The translations under genes were made by a program, and so were the position numbers. The notes beneath the pieces were generated by a model. That model had not been told where the DNA came from. It worked only from the letters and a program-made list of their open reading frames with translations, and did not search any database. Shown here piece after piece: positions 1-5,573 of a DNA stretch of 10,179 nt. Source of the stretch: an uncultured Clostridia bacterium (GTDB lineage Bacteria; Bacillota; Clostridia; UBA1381); contig CAJUFV010000075.1 of NCBI GenBank assembly GCA_910585795.1, forward strand, positions 1 through 10,179, read 5' to 3'. The number at the start of each line of letters is the position of its first letter. Within the stretch, counting starts at the first letter, position 1.

Positions 1-1582
1 AACTGCGTTAACATCTGCTGACAAGTCAATGTTTACAATTACATTTACATTAACGGAAGCAAATACAGCAGATTTCAATCTTGATTTTGTGACTGGTGAT
101 AGTGCAGAAACATATGTAATGGGCAATGGAGCGGCAGACGGAGAGTATCTTGCAGATGGTGACATTCAGGCAGCAGGCGTAACTGTTCCTGTATATGGTG
201 ATTCTACAGAGCCAACACCTGTTCCGACAGAGAAACCATCAACAGATGTAAAACTTGTTGATCGTGTTGCTGACGATGCAGTGACTGCTGTAAATGGTAA
301 AACGGTTTATCTAACAGTAGAAGTAACAGATAAAAATGGAGCAAAGGCAGCATATGGTGATGATTATGTTGCTGTATATGAAGGTAAAGAACTTTCAGCT
401 AATGAACTGCAAAATCTGTTAAGCGGTTATACAGAACCTGATATGGCAAAAGTTATTAACGGTGTTGTATTTAGAATTTATAATACATCAAATGCTGCTG
501 TAATTAAGGCTGGTGGATATGATGTTGATACTAATGAGGCTGTATTTGAGCCGACAGAAAAAGACACTGTAGATAAGGAGCCTGATAATCCGACAGCTGG
601 ACCTTCAATGTCAGTTTCAAATGTAAAAGCGACAGTTGACAGAAACTTTGATGTTAAGACAACTGTAAAGAATGCTAAAGATGGTGCTAAGATTACTTAC
701 ACAATCGTTAAGAATTCAAAGGGTGATGAGCTTGCTGAAACAGATGGTTCTATAATCCAGATTTATGGTTCAAATGCAAAGAAGATAGATGTAGATGTTG
801 CAAGTAATGGCATAGCTACTCAGAAATTTACAGCTAACAAGAAGGGAACAGCTTATATTAAGGTGCAGTATACAGATTCTGCAAACAGTGAAGTTGCTTC
901 TAAGGTTATTTCAGTAACTGTTTCTGAGGATTCAGATTCAAATGGCGGCGGTAGCAGCAGTGGCGGCAGCAATGATACTACAACAGGAAGCGGTCCAATT
1001 GCAGGTCCTTCAACAGGCGGTAATATTGGTGGTTTCATAACATTTAATGATATCGCTGATGTTGACTGGGCTAAGGAAGCTATTATAATGCTTGCTAATA
1101 AGGGTATTATCAGCGGCAGAGGCGATGGTATATTTGACCCGAATGCAAATATTACAAGAGCTGAATATTGTCAGATTCTTGTAGGTGCTATTAGTAAGAC
1201 AAATGAATCTGCAAATTCATCATTTGATGACGTAGCTACAGACGCTTGGTACTATCATGCAGTATCAGTTGCAAGTGCTTATGGTATTGTTTCAGGTTAT
1301 GGTGATGGTAACTTTGGTCCTAACAATCTGATTACAAGACAGGATATGGCTCTTATGACATATAAAGCAGCTCAGGTTATGAATAAGAATCTGTCAGCTA
1401 ATAGAACATTGTCATTTGCTGACGCAGGTCAGATTTCAGATTATGCTAAGGAAGCAGTACAGACACTTGCTGACGCAGGTATTATCAATGGTGTATCAGA
1501 TACAGAGTTTGCTCCAGCAGCTAATGCTACAAGAGCTCAGTCTGCTAAGATTCTTTATGATACATTTGTAAAGGCAAATTAA
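1..1582 (+). CDS. S-layer homology (SLH) domain protein, 5' partial
   Basis: C-terminal part of a secreted surface protein. The frame is open to the left edge, so the first in-window ATG (29) is very probably internal and the signal peptide lies outside. Counting from that Met, residues 1-58 are the end of a beta-rich domain I cannot name. A Pro/Thr linker follows (about 60-72), then two more beta-rich modules (about 73-180 and 195-298), a Gly/Ser/Thr-rich linker (about 301-335), and three SLH repeats starting near 337, 396 and 461. The SLH signature is TRAE in repeat 1 (376-379), TRQD in repeat 2 (436-439) and TRAQ in repeat 3 (501-504). In the family, SLH triplets bind pyruvylated secondary cell-wall polymer and hold proteins on the surface. 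No catalytic domain is visible in the part present, so the cargo function is unknown. Alanine and threonine codons are mostly GCT/GCA and ACA, which would suit a strongly expressed surface protein (inference). The gene stands alone, closed by the terminator at 1614. Confidence 0.9.
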   Translation, partial: TALTSADKSMFTITFTLTEANTADFNLDFVTGDSAETYVMGNGAADGEYLADGDIQAAGVTVPVYGDSTEPTPVPTEKPSTDVKLVDRVADDAVTAVNGKTVYLTVEVTDKNGAKAAYGDDYVAVYEGKELSANELQNLLSGYTEPDMAKVINGVVFRIYNTSNAAVIKAGGYDVDTNEAVFEPTEKDTVDKEPDNPTAGPSMSVSNVKATVDRNFDVKTTVKNAKDGAKITYTIVKNSKGDELAETDGSIIQIYGSNAKKIDVDVASNGIATQKFTANKKGTAYIKVQYTDSANSEVASKVISVTVSEDSDSNGGGSSSGGSNDTTTGSGPIAGPSTGGNIGGFITFNDIADVDWAKEAIIMLANKGIISGRGDGIFDPNANITRAEYCQILVGAISKTNESANSSFDDVATDAWYYHAVSVASAYGIVSGYGDGNFGPNNLITRQDMALMTYKAAQVMNKNLSANRTLSFADAGQISDYAKEAVQTLADAGIINGVSDTEFAPAANATRAQSAKILYDTFVKAN

Positions 1583-1613
1583 TTAATATTTAGATAGAAT
1601 GATATTAATTATT

Positions 1614-1643
1614 AAGAACAGTCCTTTGGGACTGTTCTTTTTT
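1614..1643 (+). terminator. Rho-independent terminator after the SLH gene
   Basis: A perfect 11-bp stem (1614-1624 with 1629-1639) closes a 4-base TTTG loop, and the T run continues to 1643. It lies 32 bases after the SLH stop codon and 20 bases before the -35 box of the next promoter, so it separates the two transcription units. Confidence 0.93.
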
Positions 1644-1662
1644 GCGTTTTGCTATAAATGCA

Positions 1663-1691
1663 TTGCATTTTCTTGTAATCTTTGATATAAT
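1663..1691 (+). promoter_or_regulatory. Sigma-A-like promoter for the ung-uppP cluster
   Basis: The -10 box TATAAT (1686-1691) is a perfect consensus. It lies 17 bases after a weak -35 box, TTGCAT (1663-1668, 3 of 6 matches to TTGACA). Transcription should start near 1698, leaving a short leader of about 25 bases before the GTG at 1722. No operator or riboswitch fits in this space. Confidence 0.7.
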
Positions 1692-1708
1692 ATATATAAT
1701 AGATAAAT

Positions 1709-1724
1709 GGAGGCGGAATTTGTG
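1709..1724 (+). promoter_or_regulatory. Shine-Dalgarno site that sets the ung start at GTG 1722
   Basis: GGAGG (1709-1713) lies 8 bases upstream of GTG 1722-1724. The in-frame ATG at 1707 overlaps this site, has no Shine-Dalgarno sequence of its own, and would lie only about 9 bases from the predicted transcription start. The site therefore argues for the GTG start. Confidence 0.8.
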
Positions 1725-2396
1725 GTTAATATCGGAAATGACTGGGATGAGATTCTTGAAGATGAATTTACAAAGGATTATTATTTAAAACTGAGGGCTT
1801 TTTTGAAATCAGAATATAAATCTTATAAAGTTCATCCTGATATGTATGATATATTCAATGCCTTGAAATGGACGTCATACGCAGATACAAAAGTGGTTAT
1901 TCTTGGTCAGGACCCATATCATGAGGAGGGACAGGCGCATGGATTAGCATTTTCGGTGCAAAAGGGTGTGAAAATACCTCCATCTTTGCTTAATATGTAT
2001 AAAGAACTACAAAATGAGCTTGGTTTGTATATTCCAAATAACGGTTATCTTGAAAAATGGGCGCGTCAGGGAGTATTGCTTTTAAATGCTTCTTTGACGG
2101 TGCGCAATGGGTTTGCGAATTCACATCGTAATAAGGGTTGGGAATTATTTACGGATAGTGTTGTAAAGGCCTTGAATAATAGGCAAGACCCTATCATCTT
2201 TATGCTGTGGGGTAATAATGCAAAAGAAAAAATGAATGTTATTACTAATCCTCAGCATAAAATCCTTACGGCAGCTCACCCTAGTCCTTTATCCGCGAGC
2301 CGCGGGTTCTTTGGTTGTGGTCATTTTAAAGCGGCAAACAGAATGCTTGAGACTATGGGTAAGAAAGCAATAGATTGGCAGATTGAGAATATTTAA
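1722..2396 (+). CDS. ung: Uracil-DNA glycosylase, family 1
   Basis: Removes uracil from DNA in the cytoplasm, starting base-excision repair after cytosine deamination or dUMP misincorporation. The protein is 224 residues from GTG 1722, normal for family 1. The water-activating motif GQDPYH lies at residues 62-67, with catalytic Asp64. The second signature, HPSPLSASRGFFGCGHF, starts at His186 and forms the DNA-intercalation loop. In family 1 the residue after LSA is usually Tyr, His or similar; here it is Ser. I chose GTG 1722 because of the GGAGG placement and because family members commonly begin near VNIGNDW. The longer in-frame ATG at 1707 would add MEAEF and is less likely. It is the first gene of a five-gene co-directional cluster; its stop TAA overlaps the ATG of a mini-ORF leading to coaE. 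Confidence 0.96.
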   Translation: MVNIGNDWDEILEDEFTKDYYLKLRAFLKSEYKSYKVHPDMYDIFNALKWTSYADTKVVILGQDPYHEEGQAHGLAFSVQKGVKIPPSLLNMYKELQNELGLYIPNNGYLEKWARQGVLLLNASLTVRNGFANSHRNKGWELFTDSVVKALNNRQDPIIFMLWGNNAKEKMNVITNPQHKILTAAHPSPLSASRGFFGCGHFKAANRMLETMGKKAIDWQIENI

Positions 2397-2431
2397 TGAA
2401 AATATTTTATTTATGCAGAGGTGTTTGGTGA
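2396..2431 (+). CDS. Possible 11-codon bridging mini-ORF between ung and coaE
   Basis: A short frame, MKIFYLCRGVW and stop, starts at an ATG overlapping the ung stop (TAATG, 2394-2398) and ends in a TGA overlapping the coaE start (TGATG, 2429-2433). It fills exactly the gap between the two genes. The only upstream Shine-Dalgarno-like sequence is a weak GAGA at about 2385-2388. It may carry ribosomes from ung to coaE by termination-reinitiation rather than make a functional peptide. The alternative is chance, since short frames in AT-rich spacers are common. Confidence 0.25.
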   Translation: MKIFYLCRGVW

Positions 2432-3015
2432 TGGTTTTTGGAATAACAGGCGGCAGTGGGAGTGGAAAATCATCTGTTTCTGCTATCTTTGAAAAATTAG
2501 GTGTTGATATTATTGATACAGACTTGATTGCGAGAGAAGTGACGCAATTCGGTACACCGTGTCTGAAAGAGCTTGCTGAAGCTTTTGGTAATGATATTCT
2601 AAATTCAGACGGAACACTTGAACGGCAGACTCTTGCTTCAATTGCTTTCACGGATACAGATAAAACAAAAATACTGAATCGTATTACGCATAAATATATA
2701 AAAGCATGCATACTTAAGCGTATAGAAAATTCACAAGCTGATATTATAGCAATTGACGGAGCTGTAATCATAGGAAGTGATATTGAACCGATATGTGATT
2801 TTCTGATTTCTATTATTGCGGATAAGGAAATAAGGATTGAGCGTATTATTAAACGTGACAAACTGACTAGAGCACAGGCTCTGGAACGTCTTGATGCACA
2901 GCCTAATGAGGAATTTTACAGAAATCATTCACAATATATAATTATTAATAATGATACTGTAGAGGAACTGGAAGATGGAATCTTAAATCTGTTTAATGAA
3001 TTAAATGAGGTATAG
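2431..3015 (+). CDS. coaE: Dephospho-CoA kinase
   Basis: Transfers phosphate from ATP to the 3'-hydroxyl of dephospho-CoA, the last step of coenzyme A synthesis, in the cytoplasm. The protein is 194 residues from ATG 2431, normal for CoaE. The Walker A motif GGSGSGKS is at residues 7-14, the substrate-side DTD at 29-31, and the lid arginines in RIIKRDKL around 138-145. Two spots differ from the usual pattern: the motif normally ending in HP reads ITHK (85-88), and the CoA-domain stretch near 108-116 reads AIDGAVIIG rather than a PLL-type motif. ATG 2431 is preferred because AGAGGTG (2417-2423) lies 7 bases upstream and the Met abuts the family's FGITGG start. GTG 2428, TTG 2425 and TTG 2383 are in-frame alternatives; TTG 2383 would overlap ung and has no Shine-Dalgarno site. 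Its stop is 2 bases before the next gene, so the two are likely translated together. Confidence 0.93.
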   Translation: MVFGITGGSGSGKSSVSAIFEKLGVDIIDTDLIAREVTQFGTPCLKELAEAFGNDILNSDGTLERQTLASIAFTDTDKTKILNRITHKYIKACILKRIENSQADIIAIDGAVIIGSDIEPICDFLISIIADKEIRIERIIKRDKLTRAQALERLDAQPNEEFYRNHSQYIIINNDTVEELEDGILNLFNELNEV

Positions 3016-3017
3016 CT

Positions 3018-3563
3018 TTGAGTAAAATTTTTAAAGTATTTCTTGCGCTTATAGCAATCATTGTAGCTATTTTGGGGATAATCGGAGGATATGAGACAAG
3101 TCAGAGGGTTAAATATCCTGTTGCTTATTCTGATTACATAGTAAAATATGCCGCTGAAAATAATCTTGACCCATATCTTGTGATGGCTGTCATTAAGGTT
3201 GAAAGCAATTTTGTGCCTGAAGCGCATTCGGGTTTTGCTGGGGGACTTATGCAGCTCACTGAGGAAACTGCTGAGTGGAATGCAAATCATATGAATTACA
3301 GCGGTAGTTTTGATTATATGGATCCGGAAATTAATATTATGCTGGGTTGTCATTATTTGAGACATTTAATTGATGTTTATGGTAATATTGATACAGCTCT
3401 TGCAGCATATAACGGCGGTATGGGAAATGTACAAAGCTGGCTTTCAGATTCGCGTTACAGTGATGACGGTATAACGCTTAAGGATATTCCTTTTCCGGAA
3501 ACAAAGAATTATGTTGTTAAGGTGAATAGTAACTGGGAGCATTATAAAAGTATGGATGAATAA
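3018..3563 (+). CDS. Membrane-anchored lytic transglycosylase (SLT/GH23 fold)
   Basis: Predicted to cut the MurNAc-GlcNAc bond of peptidoglycan with 1,6-anhydro-MurNAc formation, on the outer face of the membrane. Of 181 residues, about 4-24 form one hydrophobic segment after a short basic N-terminus, best read as an uncleaved anchor. The SLT domain fills most of the rest. Glu62 in VIKVESNF matches the family catalytic acid; other signatures are GGLMQL (75-80), AAYNGG (129-134) and ETKNYVVKV (161-169). The start is TTG at 3018, supported by GAGG (3007-3010) 7 bases upstream inside the end of coaE. No usable ATG lies nearby, and a later start would lose the anchor. Only 2 bases separate it from coaE. 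Local wall opening for growth or for insertion of surface machinery is a plausible role (inference). Confidence 0.92.
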   Translation: MSKIFKVFLALIAIIVAILGIIGGYETSQRVKYPVAYSDYIVKYAAENNLDPYLVMAVIKVESNFVPEAHSGFAGGLMQLTEETAEWNANHMNYSGSFDYMDPEINIMLGCHYLRHLIDVYGNIDTALAAYNGGMGNVQSWLSDSRYSDDGITLKDIPFPETKNYVVKVNSNWEHYKSMDE

Positions 3564-3592
3564 TCTTGACATAAAAGAAAGGAGAATGTATT

Positions 3593-4216
3593 ATGTCACT
3601 AATAATTACAATAGGAAGACAATTTGGAAGCGGAGGCCGTGATGTGGGTGAAAAAATCGCCGAGTATTTCAACATTCCTTTTTATGACAAAGAGCTTGTT
3701 GAAATGGCGGCACAGAAAAGTAATATCAGTAAAGAGGCATTGAAAGAGGTTGATGAACATGCGACAAACAGCTTTCTCTATTCACTGGCAAGCGGAAATT
3801 ATTCTTTGCGTGGTATAAACGCGCCCATTTATTATGAAATGCCAATTAATGATAAATTGTTTATAGCCCAGTCGGAGGTTATTAAGGATATTTCTAAGAA
3901 AGGCTCATGTGTTATTGTAGGAAGATGTGCGGATTATGTATTGGAATCTGAAAATGTGGATTTCCTAAATGTATTTATATATGGCGGTGTTGATTACAGA
4001 GCAAAGCGTGTTATGGATGCGCAGGGGCTTACTATGTCAAAAGCGCGTGACAAGGTTATTAAGACGGATAAGCAGCGTCGTACATACTACGACTATTATA
4101 CGAGTAAGGACTGGGGTGTGATGCCCAATTATGATATTTGTGTTAATACAGAAAAAATAGGCATTAATGGTGCCGCGGATATGATTATTGGCTGTGCTAA
4201 ATCAAAAATTAAGTAA
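3593..4216 (+). CDS. Cytidylate-kinase-like family protein (Cytidylate_kin2 type)
   Basis: Resembles the P-loop family related to cytidylate kinase (Pfam Cytidylate_kin2); 207 residues, typical length. It opens with IITIGRQFGSGGRDVGEKIAE, where the nucleotide loop is GSGGR (12-16). The Walker lysine position is Gly, followed by Arg16, a feature I recall as common in this family. Later signatures are VGRCADYVL (109-117), the Arg/Tyr-rich QRRTYYDYYT (161-170) and YDICVNTEKIG (180-190), equivalent to the lid and C-terminal parts of NMP kinases. The substrate is unknown, and I would not assume CMP kinase activity. A strong GGAG (3581-3584) lies 8 bases before ATG 3593. It sits between two envelope genes, 29 bases after the transglycosylase and 11 before uppP, so a link to envelope precursors or nucleotide signalling is possible but unproven. 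Confidence 0.88.
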   Translation: MSLIITIGRQFGSGGRDVGEKIAEYFNIPFYDKELVEMAAQKSNISKEALKEVDEHATNSFLYSLASGNYSLRGINAPIYYEMPINDKLFIAQSEVIKDISKKGSCVIVGRCADYVLESENVDFLNVFIYGGVDYRAKRVMDAQGLTMSKARDKVIKTDKQRRTYYDYYTSKDWGVMPNYDICVNTEKIGINGAADMIIGCAKSKIK

Positions 4217-4230
4217 GGAGTGATTTTTTG
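4215..4230 (+). promoter_or_regulatory. uppP: Shine-Dalgarno site for the TTG start of uppP
   Basis: AAGGAG (4215-4220) overlaps the stop codon of the preceding gene and lies 7 bases before TTG 4228-4230. No ATG or GTG is close enough to use this site, so it fixes a TTG start. Confidence 0.85.
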
Positions 4231-5037
4231 TTTCTTGAAATTTTAAAATCAATATTATTGGGAGTTGTAGAAGGTATAACCGAATGGCTGCCGATAAGTT
4301 CTACAGGACATATGATTCTTGTGAATGAATTTATTAGAAATAAAGACTGCTTTACTGCTTCTGATTTGTATTTGTATGTTATACAGCTTGGCGCGATATT
4401 AGCTGTTGTAACCTTGTATTTTCGTAAATTAAATCCTTTTGCGTTATCGAAATCGCAGGAGGAAAAATCAGATACATGGAAAATGTGGTTTAAGGTTATC
4501 GTGGCATGTATACCTGCAGCTGTTGCGGGACTTGTTCTTGATAATTATATGGAGCATTTTGAAAATTGGCAGGTTGTTTCGGCGATGCTTATTCTATACG
4601 GTATAGCATTTTTGATTGCCGAGAAATTTCATAAAAAAACTACTGTTAAAAATATGAATTCGATGTCATACAAAACGGCATTTTTCATAGGCTTATTTCA
4701 AGTATTATCCATAATACCAGGAACTTCACGTTCAGGAGCTACGATACTTGGAGCAATGCTGATAGGATGTTCAAGGTCTGTGGCGGCGGAGTTTTCGTTC
4801 TTCCTTGCAATACCTGTCATGTTTGGCGTTAGTTTATTGAAAATTATAAAAAATGGTCTTGCAATGTCAGGAGGCGAAATTGCTGTACTGCTGACCGGTA
4901 TGTTGGTGGCATATGCGGTTTCAATGATAGCAATTAAATTCCTTATGAATTATGTACGGAAGCATGATTTTAAGGCTTTTGGATATTATAGAATTATATT
5001 AGGCATACTTGTGATTGCGTATTTTTCATTTTGTTAA
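4228..5037 (+). CDS. uppP: Undecaprenyl-diphosphatase (UppP/BacA)
   Basis: Integral membrane enzyme that dephosphorylates undecaprenyl diphosphate to the monophosphate, recycling the lipid carrier for peptidoglycan and wall polymers. High levels are known to give bacitracin tolerance. The protein is 269 residues, normal length, with multiple hydrophobic segments. The first signature has Glu15 and Glu19 (EGITE) followed by SSTGHM with His28; the second is PGTSRSGAT with Arg168. These match the catalytic Glu pair, Ser, His and Arg of the E. coli enzyme. The C-terminal helices end in FGYYRIILGI. The start is TTG 4228. It is the last gene of the cluster, 11 bases after the kinase-like gene and just before the bidirectional terminator. 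Sharing a transcript with a lytic transglycosylase fits a wall-growth role. Confidence 0.97.
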   Translation: MFLEILKSILLGVVEGITEWLPISSTGHMILVNEFIRNKDCFTASDLYLYVIQLGAILAVVTLYFRKLNPFALSKSQEEKSDTWKMWFKVIVACIPAAVAGLVLDNYMEHFENWQVVSAMLILYGIAFLIAEKFHKKTTVKNMNSMSYKTAFFIGLFQVLSIIPGTSRSGATILGAMLIGCSRSVAAEFSFFLAIPVMFGVSLLKIIKNGLAMSGGEIAVLLTGMLVAYAVSMIAIKFLMNYVRKHDFKAFGYYRIILGILVIAYFSFC

Positions 5038-5047
5038 TACTAAACAT

Positions 5048-5079
5048 AAAAAAACGTAAGCTATAGCTTACGTTTTTTT
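5048..5079. terminator. Bidirectional terminator between convergent uppP and cyclophilin genes
   Basis: A perfect 32-base palindrome: seven As, a 9-base arm (5055-5063), its complement (5064-5072) and seven Ts. As RNA it forms a 7-bp GC-containing core with a UAUA loop, flanked by A and U runs on both strands. It lies 10 bases after the uppP stop and 2 bases from the convergent cyclophilin stop, so it can serve both. Confidence 0.93.
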
Positions 5080-5081
5080 TA

Positions 5082-5555
5082 TTATACAAGTCTGATTGTC
5101 TTTATAATCTGGTCTTCAAGAGGCTTGTCGTTTGAATCAGTGGGAGTACTTGCAATTTCATCCACAATATTTAATCCGTCGATTACCTTGCCGAAAGCGG
5201 CATATTGACCGTCAAGATGCGGAGCATCCTGATGCATGATAAAGAACTGGCTCGACGCGCTGTTAGGAAACATTGTGCGTGCCATTGAAAGCACACCGCG
5301 CGTATGTTTCAATGTATTTGTAACTCCGTTTGAATCAAATTCACCTTTTATGGAATCCGTTTCCTTATGCTGTCCGTCGGCGGTGAAACCGCCGCCCTGG
5401 ATCATAAAGCCGGATATAACTCTGTGAAAAATAAGACCGTCAAAGAAATTTTTTTCAATAAGTTCAGTAAAGTTTTTTACTGTGATAGGGGCGGTTTCTG
5501 GATAAAGCTCTGCTTTTATTATACCGCCGTTTTCCATTTCTATTTCAATATTCAT
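5082..5555 (-). CDS. ppiB: Cytoplasmic cyclophilin-type peptidyl-prolyl isomerase
   Basis: Catalyses cis-trans isomerisation of peptide bonds before proline, aiding protein folding in the cytoplasm; no signal peptide is present. The protein is 157 residues, a minimal single-domain cyclophilin. Visible motifs are FHRVISGFMIQGGG (43-56) with catalytic Arg45, SSQFFI (101-106) and HLDGQYAAFG (113-122). The position of human CypA Trp121, which contacts cyclosporin, is His113 here, as in many bacterial cyclophilins with low drug affinity. ATG 5555 is supported by AAGGAG (5564-5569) 8 bases upstream. It lies 18 bases after the stop of a lipoprotein paralogue, with no promoter or terminator visible between them, so the pair is probably co-transcribed. 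Stretches coding the AAFG and SSQFF regions are nearly identical at DNA level to the paralogue, which suggests duplication. Confidence 0.95.
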   Translation of the reverse strand: MNIEIEMENGGIIKAELYPETAPITVKNFTELIEKNFFDGLIFHRVISGFMIQGGGFTADGQHKETDSIKGEFDSNGVTNTLKHTRGVLSMARTMFPNSASSQFFIMHQDAPHLDGQYAAFGKVIDGLNIVDEIASTPTDSNDKPLEDQIIKTIRLV

Positions 5556-5573
5556 ATGCTTATCTCCTTAAAA

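Noticed and set aside
1583..1721. Riboswitch or small RNA between the SLH gene and ung
   Set aside because: The space is fully explained by one terminator and one promoter; the leader is only about 25 bases.
2293..2304. A GC-rich 12-mer shared between ung and the end of gyrA (complement at 6606-6617)
   Set aside because: Both copies encode Ala-Ser-Arg in conserved or tail positions; two copies are explained by codon choice, although a genome-wide count could reopen the question.
2289..2861. A 190-codon frame on the - strand across ung and coaE
   Set aside because: It lies opposite two well-identified genes and its translation has no recognisable domain.
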